Shown in pieces: positions 1-8,127 of a DNA stretch of 42,630 nt; the stretch's first letter is position 1, and each line of letters begins with the position of its first letter. The translations under genes and the position numbers were made by a program. This stretch comes from JBBIRT01 sp037441725 (lineage in GTDB: Bacteria; Desulfobacterota; BSN033; UBA1163). The notes beneath the pieces are model-generated. The model ran no database searches, was not told where the DNA came from, and was given only the letters and a program-made list of their open reading frames with translations. The stretch covers positions 1 to 42,630 of the forward strand of contig JBBIRT010000008.1 of assembly GCA_037441725.1 (NCBI GenBank), written 5' to 3'.

Positions 1-508
1 TGCGCAGCTTATTCATCGCCTCAGGAATGATGTTGCCAATCGCAGGTTCATTATTGGCTGAGATTGTCCCAACCTGGGCAATCTCTTTTTGATCCTTTAC
101 GGGTTTGGATATCTTTTTCAACTCTTTGACCACTTCTTCAACGGCAGCATCAATCCCCCTCTTTAAATCCATGGGATTGGCCCCAGCGGCTACTACCCGA
201 TATCCTTCCTTATAGATGGCTTGAGCTAATACGGTTGCCGTTGTAGTTCCATCTCCGGCAGTATCAGAGGTCTTGCTTGCAACCTCTTTGACCATTTTTG
301 CTCCCATGTTCTGGAAATGATCTTCGAGTTCAATCTCTTTTGCAACCGTCACCCCATCTTTGGTGACTGTGGGGGATCCAAAGGACTTCTCCAAAACAAC
401 ATTCCTCCCCTTTGGTCCCAAGGTCACCTTGACGGCATCTGCAAGGATATTCACCCCTTCTAACACACGATTTCTTGCTTCTTGACCAAATCTTAACTCT
501 TTTGCCAT
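1..508 (-). CDS. groL: Chaperonin GroEL (60 kDa), N-terminal part, cut by window edge
   Basis: The first 169 residues of the ATP-driven folding chaperonin GroEL, which forms double heptameric rings in the cytoplasm and works with the GroES lid. The reading frame opens with MAKELRFGQEARNR and continues without interruption to the window edge. It contains the nucleotide-binding GDGTTTATVLAQAI segment and the VTLGPKGRNVV segment near the N terminus, both hallmarks of the equatorial domain. A strong AAAGGAGG ribosome binding site lies about 7 bases before the ATG. It follows groES by about 30 bases on the same strand, the standard groESL operon. The rest of the gene lies to the left of the window. 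Confidence 0.97.
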   Translation of the reverse strand, partial: MAKELRFGQEARNRVLEGVNILADAVKVTLGPKGRNVVLEKSFGSPTVTKDGVTVAKEIELEDHFQNMGAKMVKEVASKTSDTAGDGTTTATVLAQAIYKEGYRVVAAGANPMDLKRGIDAAVEEVVKELKKISKPVKDQKEIAQVGTISANNEPAIGNIIPEAMNKLR

Positions 509-538
509 ATAATTCCTCCTTTCTTTTCAACCAATCGT

Positions 539-826
539 TCATTCAATAATGGCGAGGACATCATCTTCTTTCATCATGAGATGATCCTCTCCATCGATCT
601 TTACCTCAGTCCCTGCATATTTACCAAAAAGAACCCTATCTCCAATCTTGATCTCCAATGGGATTTTTGTCCCATCTTCCTTTACCCTTCCATCTCCTAC
701 TGCAATCACCTTTCCTTCAATGGGTTTTTCTTTTGCAGTATCTGGGATGATAATTCCTCCTTTTGTCTTTTCCTCCTCTTCTAACCTTTTTACAATGATC
801 CGATCGTGAAGTGGCCTGACCTTCAT
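539..826 (-). CDS. groES: Co-chaperonin GroES (10 kDa)
   Basis: A 95-residue GroES, the heptameric lid of the GroEL chamber. It begins MKVRPLHDRIIVKR and contains the mobile-loop stretch KTKGGIIIPDTAKEKP and the C-terminal VLFGKYAGTEV segment; length is normal for the family. The frame stays open 14 codons further upstream, but the ATG at 826 is preceded by a clean AAAGGAGG and matches the family N terminus, so the longer start is rejected. It is first in the groES-groEL operon. I looked for a CIRCE operator upstream and did not find one. Confidence 0.97.
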   Translation of the reverse strand: MKVRPLHDRIIVKRLEEEEKTKGGIIIPDTAKEKPIEGKVIAVGDGRVKEDGTKIPLEIKIGDRVLFGKYAGTEVKIDGEDHLMMKEDDVLAIIE

Positions 827-1196
827 AATTTTATTCCTCCTTTCCCACCCATCCCAAAAGGCCTCCATATCCTAATTCAAAGGGAGGGTGTAACTAATTG
901 GAATTAAAAAGTTATTTCATAAATAGTTGACAAATTCTGAGTTGGTTTAATTAAATGGATTATTAGGAACCTATGAGGTCTTGAAAAAAAGTAATTAATA
1001 AATAAGTATTCATATTGATTTTGTCAAGGGTGATCACACGCTCCGTCTCTTTTTTATAAAAGGAATATCCTGGGATTTGATTTTTCATCTCTGGATCATT
1101 ATGTTAAATAGTGCTTCCTCAATTATCCCCCCTCCTGCTATAATGGCGGGGTTATATCATGGGGTAGGATAGAGATGAAAAGAGGGAGGGAAATCA
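827..1196. other. Intergenic region between divergent groES and the coiled-coil gene
   Basis: 370 AT-rich bases between two divergent transcription units, so it should hold promoters for both. On the plus strand TATAAT occurs at 1139-1144, about 50 bases before the coiled-coil gene, but no good -35 box is placed before it. A TTGACA sits at 927-932 without a convincing -10 box. I see no CIRCE inverted repeat, no clear heat-shock sigma-32 box, no RNA gene and no further coding sequence. Confidence 0.5.
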
Positions 1197-1553
1197 ATGA
1201 AGAAAAGAGATGGAACACAAATTACTTTTCAAAAAAGTAAAAAAAGGATCCTCCTTAAGCCTGATAAATTGAATCAAGAACTTGAAAAGAAGGATGAAGA
1301 AATCACGTCTCTTAAAAGAATGTTAGATCAGAAAGAATTGGAATTGAGCCAAATGAAGGAGCAGGTCCAGTATAAAAATCAACAATTGGCTTCAAAAGAA
1401 ATGGAAATGGAAGCGTATAAGAATATAACCGAAGACAAGATCATTAAACTTGAAGCTAAAATAAAGGAGTTGGAGGCAAAATTAAGAAGCCATTCTTTAG
1501 TCAAACAAGGAAGAATAGGGAGGAGGAAGAACTTGACAAAAAAGAAAAAGTGA
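1197..1553 (+). CDS. Small coiled-coil protein of unknown function
   Basis: A 118-residue, highly charged protein that I do not recognise. The N-terminal 25 residues are basic. Residues about 25-95 are rich in Glu, Lys, Leu and Gln with heptad spacing (LNQELEKKDEEITSLKRML, KIIKLEAKIKELEAKL), strongly suggesting a single long coiled coil. The tail ends in Lys/Arg-rich sequence (LTKKKK). No signal peptide or membrane segment is seen, so it is probably cytoplasmic. The ATG follows AGAGGGAGGG. It sits 58 bases before hsp20 on the same strand and opposite groESL, so co-expression with stress proteins is possible but unproven. Confidence 0.75.
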   Translation: MKKRDGTQITFQKSKKRILLKPDKLNQELEKKDEEITSLKRMLDQKELELSQMKEQVQYKNQQLASKEMEMEAYKNITEDKIIKLEAKIKELEAKLRSHSLVKQGRIGRRKNLTKKKK

Positions 1554-1611
1554 TTATTTTATGGACAAAAATTAATTCAGAACCTCAAAAAGAGGAAAGG
1601 AGGGATTCAAT

Positions 1612-2061
1612 ATGGCATGGGAGATTTCACCATGGAGACCATTTAGGGATTTAGAAAGGATGAGGAGGGAGATGGATCGTCTCTGGGATTCCTTCTTTGA
1701 AAGGAGACCTGCAAGGGTGGAGGAGGTATCCGAGTGGCTTCCATCCCTTGATGTCTCTGAGACAAAGAATGAATTTGTGGTCAAGGCAGAACTTCCAGGG
1801 ATTGATCCCAAGGATATCGATATCTCACTGACCAACGATATCCTCACCATCAAGGGCGAGAAGAAACAAGAGAAAGAGGAAAAAGAAGAAAACTATCACC
1901 TCATTGAACGAAGTTATGGATCGTTTACTCGGTCCGTTCGTGTTCCAGGTCAAGTCCAGAGTGACAAGATCAATGCCACTTTTAAGAATGGTGTTTTGAA
2001 AGTCACTCTCCCAAAGACCGAAGAGGCTAAAAAGAAAGAGATTAAGATAAAGGTTGAATAA
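1612..2061 (+). CDS. Hsp20/alpha-crystallin family small heat shock protein
   Basis: A 149-residue small heat shock protein, an ATP-independent holdase that binds unfolding proteins. The N-terminal arm (PWRPFRDLERMRREMDRLW) is typical of bacterial class A proteins. The alpha-crystallin domain spans about residues 43-140, with VVKAELPGIDPKDIDISL, the LTIKGEKK strand and the conserved FKNGVLKVTLPK segment; an IKIKVE tail follows, resembling the IxI/V motif that docks on neighbouring subunits. AAAGGAGGG precedes the ATG. The gene ends 30 bases before an intrinsic terminator and lies close to groESL. Confidence 0.95.
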   Translation: MAWEISPWRPFRDLERMRREMDRLWDSFFERRPARVEEVSEWLPSLDVSETKNEFVVKAELPGIDPKDIDISLTNDILTIKGEKKQEKEEKEENYHLIERSYGSFTRSVRVPGQVQSDKINATFKNGVLKVTLPKTEEAKKKEIKIKVE

Positions 2062-2090
2062 TCTAATCCAATCAAATCCACCTATCTTTG

Positions 2091-2120
2091 AAGGCGTCTC
2101 TTTCAGACGCCTTTTTTTTT
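2091..2120 (+). terminator. Intrinsic terminator after hsp20
   Basis: A perfect 8-bp stem, AAGGCGTC at 2091-2098 and GACGCCTT at 2106-2113, with a 7-base loop, running straight into a T-tract ending at 2120. It closes the hsp20 transcript. Confidence 0.92.
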
Positions 2121-2198
2121 AACATTGGATCTCAAATAGATTGGACGAAATCATAATAATATGGTACTAATAATCTATCAAAGCCAAAGGGAAATGGA

Positions 2199-2819
2199 AT
2201 GGGGTGGTATGAAATCATTAAACAATCATTATCCCTGGAAATCTTCATTCCATTCATCCCTTTTTTTGTTGCGTTTGACCCCTTAGGAATTCTTCCAATC
2301 TTCGTCACCCTGACCACAGATATGGTTGAAAGGGATCGGAAAAGAGTGGTACGCCAATCCACCTTCACCGCCTTTCTTGTGGGTTTGGGTTTTCTCATTG
2401 CAGGAAGATCGGTCTTCAAACTCCTTGGTATCTCCGTCACAGACTTCAAGGTAGCAGGAGGAATTCTCCTCTTCATCATCGCTATTGTAGATCTAATCTT
2501 TCCAGAAAAGACAAGGGCCTTTCCAAAAGAGACTTTAGGAATTGTTCCAATAGGAATACCCTTAATCGTAGGTCCAGGTGTTCTTACCCTACTCTTGATC
2601 AGCGCTCCAGCCTATGGATATTTCTCAACTATCCTTTGCTTCATCCTCAATCTTCTCATTGTTTGGCTCATCTTCAGCCACTCCTTTCGGATTATGCAGT
2701 TTTTAAAAGAGGGAGGGACGAAAGGCATTGGTAAGGTCTTTGCATTACTTCTTGCAGCTTTTGCCATGATGATGATCCGCACTGGTATTTCCGAATGGAT
2801 CAGGTTGTTTAGCTCCTGA
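2199..2819 (+). CDS. MarC family integral membrane protein
   Basis: A 206-residue polytopic membrane protein of the MarC (UPF0056) family, whose transport substrate is not established. Six hydrophobic segments can be traced, roughly residues 14-37, 55-73, 83-100, 113-133, 138-160 and 180-198. The family signature FDPLGILPIFVTLT occurs in the first helix, and PLIVGPGVLTLLL in the second half. Length matches the family. The start at 2199 is weakly supported because no clear ribosome binding site is present, but no better in-frame start is seen. It stands alone between a terminator and a long non-coding stretch. Confidence 0.9.
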   Translation: MGWYEIIKQSLSLEIFIPFIPFFVAFDPLGILPIFVTLTTDMVERDRKRVVRQSTFTAFLVGLGFLIAGRSVFKLLGISVTDFKVAGGILLFIIAIVDLIFPEKTRAFPKETLGIVPIGIPLIVGPGVLTLLLISAPAYGYFSTILCFILNLLIVWLIFSHSFRIMQFLKEGGTKGIGKVFALLLAAFAMMMIRTGISEWIRLFSS

Positions 2820-3347
2820 TTAAAAACAATTTCTTACCTAAACTTGGAATTAAATTTAATTCTACTTCTAACCCGAATGAAAAATTGATAATTCACTAAT
2901 ATTATTCCATTTTTTAACCTATAAAATCGGTTTTTCTCGAATTAGTATCAAGAGCCTCAGCTTGACAATCGTAGAATGAATGATTATTTTTTTTCCAAAT
3001 TTTTATAATCTTACTTAACTCAGGCTCCTTAAAACTTTGTAAGGTTTTTTTGCCCTAAGAATTTGTATAGAGAGAGGAGGCTCCCATAGGTGCAGAACAT
3101 AAGTTTAAGGAACCTTCTAAAAGATCCTTATTGCCCTTTATTTTTCCAAGATAAAAAATTCAAAATTTAAATTCAGTAGCTCTTTACACCTGAGAGGCTC
3201 AAGCTCAATCAGATAGTATCTCATTAATCTCTTTTTCTATCAAAAATAAAGGAGGGTAAACCTTATGTGATTTATGAGGGGATCAAATCAATAACCTGTC
3301 TCTTTTAGAAAATTATCTTTGGTTAAAATCCTTGGGGAGGTGGCTTT
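2820..3347. other. Long AT-rich intergenic region before the NEW3/ABC operon
   Basis: 528 bases with no convincing gene. It contains a weak terminator-like hairpin at 3027-3051 (CCTTA/TAAGG followed by seven T), possibly ending marC. It also holds a TTGACA-17-TATTTT promoter candidate at 2962-2990. A strong ribosome binding site is followed by ATG and an immediate TGA at 3265-3270. A 26-codon open frame from GTG at 3090 has an AGGAGG upstream but no recognisable product. Confidence 0.5.
2962..2990 (+). promoter_or_regulatory. Candidate sigma-70-type promoter upstream of the NEW3/ABC operon
   Basis: A perfect TTGACA (2962-2967), a 17-base spacer and TATTTT (2985-2990; 4 of 6 matches). It points toward the operon starting at 3348, giving a leader of about 350 bases, which is long. 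In such AT-rich sequence a chance match is possible. Confidence 0.35.
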
Positions 3348-4580
3348 ATGAAAAGATTAAAAATGAACAACACCCTTTATTCCTTTCTATTCGTTTTCGT
3401 TTCCATTTCACTCATTTTAATGAATCCTTCCTTAAACTATGGTGACGAAAAAAAGGAGGAGAATGAAAAGAAACCTGAGAGATTGATCGAGATGGCAGTA
3501 GAATATCCAATCATTATCGTTCCTCAAAAAGAGGAAGTGAGTATGGATATTATTTTTCATAATAAAGGACGATCAAACGAGGATGTAGAAGTCTGGATTG
3601 ATTCCCAGCCAAAGGGGTGGAAAGCTAAGATTAAAACTTACAAGTTCACAGTAAGGGGCGCTCATGTCCAATCTGGACAGGACAAGACTCTCACCTTCGA
3701 GGCAGTCCCTGATAAAGACGTTAAACCCGGTGAATATAAATTCACAATAAAAGCAAAGACATTGGATGAAAAGTTCAATATGGCTCAGACCATTGTGGTA
3801 AAAGTTCAGGAAAAAGAGAAAGAGGTCAAAGAGGCCAAGGGGGTTAAACTCACTACTTCTTATCCAGTGTTGCGGGGTCCATCAGATGCCAAGTTTGAAT
3901 TTTCAGTCGAAGCAGAGAGTAAATTGGATAAAGAAGCGGTTTTCGACCTATCGGCACAATCACCTGATGGATGGACCGTCAATTTTAAACCAAGATATGA
4001 AGATAAATATCTCTCAAGTATCCGTTTAAAACCTAATCTAAGTGAGACGGTTGCCGTAGAAGTCAAACCAATGCCCCTTGCCAGCGCTGGGGAATATCCC
4101 ATCACGGTTCGAGTAAGTTCCGGAGAAGCACGGGCAGAGGCTACTTTAAAAATTGTAATCACAGGAACCTATGCCTTGGATGCAGGAACCCCAACCGGCC
4201 TTCTCTCTTTAGAGACCAGACAGGGAAAGACAGCCAATGTCTCTTTTTACATTAAAAATACAGGGACCGCTACAAACCATGATATCAAATTCATCTCTTT
4301 TAAACCCGAGAATTGGAAAGTTGAATTCAACCCCGAAAAGATTCCTTCCATTGAACCCGGAGATCTGAAACAGGTAGAAGCCCTGATTACCCCTTATGAA
4401 GAAGCCCTCGTGGGAGATTACTCGGTAGGGGTCAATATCGAGGGGGAGAAGGTAAAGAAGAATTTAGAATTTCGGGTGACAGTCAAACCCTCCACGGCTT
4501 GGGGATGGGTTGGAATTGGTATCATCGTTGTGGTGGTGGTTGGTCTTACCGGTTTGTTCCGGGTATTAGGGAGGCGTTAA
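3348..4580 (+). CDS. Exported NEW3-domain protein, partner of an ABC transporter
   Basis: A 410-residue protein with an N-terminal signal or anchor segment (about 10-30), a large exported part and a C-terminal membrane helix (about 385-405) followed by a short basic tail. The exported part is built from three Ig-like beta-sandwich repeats of the NEW3/NPCBM-associated type. Each repeat carries variants of the pattern PEGW..F.P....L.PGE, here PKGWKAKI, PDGWTVNF and PENWKVEF. It most likely presents these domains outside the cytoplasmic membrane. It is followed after one base by an ABC ATPase and then an ABC-2 permease. It probably acts as the extracytoplasmic part of that system; its ligand is unknown. 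The start is preceded by GGGGAGGTGG. Confidence 0.8.
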   Translation: MKRLKMNNTLYSFLFVFVSISLILMNPSLNYGDEKKEENEKKPERLIEMAVEYPIIIVPQKEEVSMDIIFHNKGRSNEDVEVWIDSQPKGWKAKIKTYKFTVRGAHVQSGQDKTLTFEAVPDKDVKPGEYKFTIKAKTLDEKFNMAQTIVVKVQEKEKEVKEAKGVKLTTSYPVLRGPSDAKFEFSVEAESKLDKEAVFDLSAQSPDGWTVNFKPRYEDKYLSSIRLKPNLSETVAVEVKPMPLASAGEYPITVRVSSGEARAEATLKIVITGTYALDAGTPTGLLSLETRQGKTANVSFYIKNTGTATNHDIKFISFKPENWKVEFNPEKIPSIEPGDLKQVEALITPYEEALVGDYSVGVNIEGEKVKKNLEFRVTVKPSTAWGWVGIGIIVVVVVGLTGLFRVLGRR

Positions 4581-4581
4581 G

Positions 4582-5334
4582 ATGACCCATGGAGTAATCA
4601 TAGAGACTGAAGGATTGACAAAGATATATAACCATCAGACAGCCGTAGACCATCTCTCCTTTGTAGTGAAAGAGGGAGAGATCTTCGGTTTCTTGGGGCC
4701 CAATGGCGCAGGAAAAACCACCACGATCCTCATGCTTCTTGGTTTGACAGAACCAACAAGTGGCAAGGCCAGGGTTTTAGGAATCGATCCAATCCGAGAA
4801 CCTATCAAGGTGAAGGGGATGATCGGGTATATGCCAGAGAATATGGGCTTCTATGGGGATCTGGATGCTATTCAAACCCTCAACTTCGTGGCTGAGTTGA
4901 ATGCGATTCCTCAGGATGTGGCCCAAGAGCGGATTAAAAATGCTCTTAAAATTGTCGGTCTTGCTGATGAATCTAAAAAGAAAGTGGGGGCCTATTCCCG
5001 AGGGATGAGACAACGCCTTGGCATCGCAGAACTTCTCCTCAAAGAACCAAAGGTAGCCTTTCTGGATGAACCCACTCTTGGATTAGACCCTGATGCAACC
5101 AATTGGATGATGCAATTGATTGAAAGGTTGAGTCGTGAAAGACAGATGACGGTGGTTTTATCCTCCCATCAATTACACCTTGTCCAGAGAATCTGTCATC
5201 GCGTCGGGATCATGATCAAAGGGAAGATGGTGGCACAGGGGCCCTTGGAACAACTCGCCAAGGAAAAATTAGGAATTGGCACAGAGCAGTATACCTTGGA
5301 GGAAATCTATATGAAATATTTCAAGGAGGCTTAA
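4582..5334 (+). CDS. ABC transporter ATP-binding protein
   Basis: A 250-residue ABC ATPase of the ABC-2 (drug/polysaccharide/Nos-type) exporter class. The Walker A motif GPNGAGKTT is at about residues 39-47, the signature YSRGMRQRLG at 138-147, the Walker B segment VAFLDEP at 158-164 and the H-loop SSHQLH further on. It energises the permease encoded 2 bases downstream. The start overlaps almost directly with the end of the NEW3 gene, with a GGGAGGCG ribosome binding site inside that gene, so the three genes are one operon. The substrate cannot be read from sequence. Confidence 0.93.
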   Translation: MTHGVIIETEGLTKIYNHQTAVDHLSFVVKEGEIFGFLGPNGAGKTTTILMLLGLTEPTSGKARVLGIDPIREPIKVKGMIGYMPENMGFYGDLDAIQTLNFVAELNAIPQDVAQERIKNALKIVGLADESKKKVGAYSRGMRQRLGIAELLLKEPKVAFLDEPTLGLDPDATNWMMQLIERLSRERQMTVVLSSHQLHLVQRICHRVGIMIKGKMVAQGPLEQLAKEKLGIGTEQYTLEEIYMKYFKEA

Positions 5335-5336
5335 GC

Positions 5337-6293
5337 ATGCATGGGCTAAAAGCAATATTTAAAAAGGAACTTTCAGATCATTTCAGTAGTTATCGGTTTA
5401 TGATCCTTTTTGCCTTGATAACTATGGTAAGCCTCATCATCGCTTACATGGTGGGGATCAGCATTAGAGAAGAACTTGCCAATGTGGCCAAGCCTAAATA
5501 TGTTTTTCTGATGCTCTTTACCTCGAGAGGAGTCCTTTTCTCATTGGTTCAATTCATTGCCTTCTTTGGTCCTTTGATCGGACTGATTCTCGGTTTTGAT
5601 TTAATCAATCGTGAAAGGGCCGAAGGCACTTTGAGTCGACTCCTTTCCCAACCGGTTTATCGAGACTCGGTCATCAATGGTAAATTCCTTGCCGGGGTGG
5701 TCACCATTAGTATCATGATGGTCTCTATCGTTCTTTTGATAACCGGTCTGGGATTGAGGATGATTGGAGTGGTGCCCGGATTGGATGAGGTATGGCGTAT
5801 TGGGGTCTATCTGGTCATCAGCATCATTTATATCTCTTTTTGGCTTGGAGTGGCGATCCTCTTTTCCATCCTTTTTCGGGGAATTGCGACCTCTGCCCTT
5901 GCGGCACTGGCCGTCTGGATCTTCTTCTCTTTCTTTGTTCCTCTTGGAGCAACCATTCTTGCTGATGCCATCGCTCCTGAAACAGGCGAATCGAGTCCTG
6001 AGGCCATTATCAGCCATGCCAAATTTCAGCGGGCCTTCTCTCTCGTCTCTCCCATGCACCTCTATACCGATTCAACGGGGACCATTATTGATCCCACGAG
6101 AAAGACGACGCGAACGGTCGTCCTCATGGGACCTTTAGAAAAACTTTCACTGTCTCGTTTTTCAGGACCACTCACTTTAGGTTTGAGTATCCTTGTGGTG
6201 ATGCCATACATCATTTTACTGATTGCTATCACCGTAATCTGTTTCGCGATTTCCTATACCGTTTTTATGAGGCAGGAGATTCGATCTCTTTAG
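5337..6293 (+). CDS. ABC-2 type transporter permease
   Basis: A 318-residue membrane subunit of the NosY/ABC-2 kind. The N terminus (KAIFKKELSDHFSSYRFM) is the amphipathic entry typical of this family. About six hydrophobic segments follow (near 22-42, 70-92, 120-150, 165-190, 195-215 and 280-305). The stretch DLINRERAEGTLSRLLSQPV, shared by the family, lies between the second and third helices. A large loop at about 215-275 is hydrophilic. AAGGAGG precedes the ATG. It should pair with the ATPase just upstream and the NEW3 protein. Confidence 0.9.
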   Translation: MHGLKAIFKKELSDHFSSYRFMILFALITMVSLIIAYMVGISIREELANVAKPKYVFLMLFTSRGVLFSLVQFIAFFGPLIGLILGFDLINRERAEGTLSRLLSQPVYRDSVINGKFLAGVVTISIMMVSIVLLITGLGLRMIGVVPGLDEVWRIGVYLVISIIYISFWLGVAILFSILFRGIATSALAALAVWIFFSFFVPLGATILADAIAPETGESSPEAIISHAKFQRAFSLVSPMHLYTDSTGTIIDPTRKTTRTVVLMGPLEKLSLSRFSGPLTLGLSILVVMPYIILLIAITVICFAISYTVFMRQEIRSL

Positions 6294-6325
6294 ACCAAGG
6301 GATTTCTTACTTGAGGTAAGCAGAA

Positions 6326-6484
6326 ATGAGGTGTCATCGCTGTAGGGGGGTGATGAACTATGAAATCTTCCAAAATGTGGAGGGAAATTTCTGGGGCTGG
6401 AGGTGCCTCCTTTGCGGCGAGATCATTGATCCAGTGGTATTAAAGAATAGACATCATCAAAAGCCGAATCGGAAGGCCTCCTAA
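6326..6484 (+). CDS. Small zinc-ribbon protein (52 residues)
   Basis: A 52-codon gene with two CxxC knuckles, CHRC at residues 3-6 and CLLC at 27-30, followed by GEIIDPVVLKNR. The spacing and the Trp/Gly pair before the second knuckle are those of a zinc ribbon. A basic tail rich in His, Lys and Arg follows. The ATG at 6326 has GAGG at a good distance. The stop codon lies inside a hairpin. The function is unknown; small ribbons of this type are often nucleic-acid-binding or regulatory. The neighbours give no clear hint. Confidence 0.72.
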   Translation: MRCHRCRGVMNYEIFQNVEGNFWGWRCLLCGEIIDPVVLKNRHHQKPNRKAS

Positions 6485-6493
6485 AGGCCTTCC
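6471..6493 (+). terminator. Hairpin overlapping the zinc-ribbon stop codon
   Basis: A perfect 9-bp inverted repeat, GGAAGGCCT (6471-6479) and AGGCCTTCC (6485-6493), with a 5-base loop that contains the TAA stop codon. Only TTAAAAT follows, so the T-tract is poor. It may be a weak terminator or a 3'-end stabilising hairpin. Confidence 0.55.
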
Positions 6494-6613
6494 TTAAAAT
6501 AGGATTTGGAGCTCGGTTTGAAATTAAAGATTCAGTTTCTGGAGATCTGAAGGGACTTTAAAAAAAGGATGAGAAGGATGACAGACCCATGATTGGAAAG
6601 GAGGTGGGATATC

Positions 6614-6823
6614 ATGAGGAATCTATTCTATTGGATGGTATTCCAGATCCTCATCGGACTCTGGCTCATGATTTCCCCTTTCATTCTTGGGCATAGGGAG
6701 ATCACGAGCATCGTTACGAACAACCTGATCTTCGGAGCCATCGTGCTCATCCTTGGCATTGGGGTAGCCTACTACCAGAGAACAGCACCAGGGATTGAAT
6801 CTGCGGCAAAGAAGAATGCCTAA
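6614..6823 (+). CDS. Small SPW-repeat-like membrane protein
   Basis: A 69-residue protein with two predicted membrane helices, about residues 5-27 and 38-58. The first carries GLWLMISPFILG, which resembles the SPW motif of the SPW-repeat family, here with Phe in place of Trp. The frame is open from an ATG at 6593, but the ATG at 6614 has AAAGGAGGTG at the right distance and gives a normal N terminus. The function is unknown. It lies alone between the zinc-ribbon gene and the inositol-phosphate synthase gene. Confidence 0.75.
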   Translation: MRNLFYWMVFQILIGLWLMISPFILGHREITSIVTNNLIFGAIVLILGIGVAYYQRTAPGIESAAKKNA

Positions 6824-6927
6824 GAATTTGCCCCTGATTCAAATCATTTGATAATCCAAAGGGCCTGTCCATTCCTTCCCACCTTTTTCAGATATTTTTA
6901 TCACCCTTTTTAAGGAGGTGTTCATCC

Positions 6928-8091
6928 ATGATGAAGGAGATTCGAACAGCTATTATTGGTGTAGGAAATTGTGCAAGTTCCTTTGTCCAGGGACGTTTCT
7001 ACTATAAGGATCCCAATGCTTACATTCCAGGTCTGATTACAAATAATTTTGGGGGATATAGAGTTCAAGATATCCAATTGGTGGCTGCCTTTGATGTGGA
7101 TGAGAGAAAGGTTGGAAAAGACTTATCTGAGGCCATCTTTTCAGAGCCAAACTGTACTACGGTTTTTCAAAAGGACATCCCCTTTATGAATTGTGAGGTT
7201 GAGATGGGATTTATCATTGACAGCATTCCCCCCCATAATGACCAATTCCCTGAATCGGTACGATTTAAACCCAAAGAAAATATTTACACTAGCCTGGAGC
7301 AAGCAAAACGTGCCATTGTCCAAAGTCTACGAAAGAAAAGGATTGATGTCCTGATCAATTACCTTCCGGTCGGGAGTGAGGAAAACACCTTATTTTATGC
7401 AGAATGCTGTCTGGAAGCTGGATGTGCCTTTGTCAATGCCATTCCAGTATTTGTCTCTAAGACTTATGGGGAACGATTCAAAAGAGCAGGACTTCCCATC
7501 CTGGGTGATGACATCAAATCTCAAGTGGGTGCCACGATTATCCATCGGGTATTGACCAAGCTCTTTGAGGACCGCGGCCAATTGATCAAAAGGTCTTATC
7601 AATTGAATGTAGGAGGAAATACCGATTTCCTTAACATGCTGGATCGAGTTCGGCTAAAAAACAAAAAGATTAGCAAGACCCAATCCGTTCTCAGTCAAAT
7701 GAATGGGAAAGGATTCGATCCTCAAAACATTTATATTGGCCCCAGTGATTATGTTCCCTGGTTAAGGGATAATAAGATCTGTTTCTTAAGAATTGAGGCG
7801 GAGCAATTTGGTGGGGTCCCCATGAATGTTGAGGTAAGACTCTCAGTAGAAGATTCGCCAAACTCTGCCGGAGTCATGATGGATGCTGTTCGAGCAGCTA
7901 AGGTAGCCTTAGACCGAGGACTTTCAGGACCAATTATTGAAGCCAGCGCCTATCTTTTTAAATCTCCTATCCAGCAGTTTGAGGATACCCTTGCTCGGGA
8001 TATGCTGAAACGCTTTGCAGAACCCCAAGTTAGCCCAACCATGTTAATGGATGATCTTTTTGTAACCCCTCAGAAATCCATGGCCGTTTAA
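6928..8091 (+). CDS. ino1: myo-Inositol-1-phosphate synthase
   Basis: A 387-residue NAD-dependent enzyme that turns glucose 6-phosphate into 1D-myo-inositol 3-phosphate. The N-terminal Rossmann fold carries AIIGVGNCASSFVQG (about residues 8-22). The catalytic and substrate-binding half contains NYLPVGSEENT, GDDIKSQVGAT, LNVGGNTDFLNM and VEDSPNSAGVMMDAVR, all strong family signatures. The length fits the short actinobacterial/archaeal type rather than the ~500-residue eukaryotic type. AAGGAGG precedes tandem ATGs at 6928 and 6931. It opens a cluster of sugar-transfer genes, so its product probably feeds an inositol-containing glycoconjugate or solute. No CDP-inositol or di-inositol-phosphate enzyme is seen in the window. 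Confidence 0.96.
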   Translation: MMKEIRTAIIGVGNCASSFVQGRFYYKDPNAYIPGLITNNFGGYRVQDIQLVAAFDVDERKVGKDLSEAIFSEPNCTTVFQKDIPFMNCEVEMGFIIDSIPPHNDQFPESVRFKPKENIYTSLEQAKRAIVQSLRKKRIDVLINYLPVGSEENTLFYAECCLEAGCAFVNAIPVFVSKTYGERFKRAGLPILGDDIKSQVGATIIHRVLTKLFEDRGQLIKRSYQLNVGGNTDFLNMLDRVRLKNKKISKTQSVLSQMNGKGFDPQNIYIGPSDYVPWLRDNKICFLRIEAEQFGGVPMNVEVRLSVEDSPNSAGVMMDAVRAAKVALDRGLSGPIIEASAYLFKSPIQQFEDTLARDMLKRFAEPQVSPTMLMDDLFVTPQKSMAV

Positions 8092-8127
8092 GATTGGAGA
8101 CCTAAAAATTAAGACAGGAGGGAGAAC

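Noticed and set aside
330..542. 70-codon frame on the minus strand beside groES
   Set aside because: It overlaps groEL in another frame, and the groEL frame is strongly conserved.
827..1196. CIRCE or sigma-32 control of groESL
   Set aside because: I searched for TTAGCACTC-N9-GAGTGCTAA and for CTTGAA/CCCCAT boxes and found no acceptable match.
3090..3170. 26-codon gene from GTG with AGGAGG upstream
   Set aside because: Low-complexity AT-rich sequence, no recognisable family and poor spacing; reported only as part of the intergenic description.
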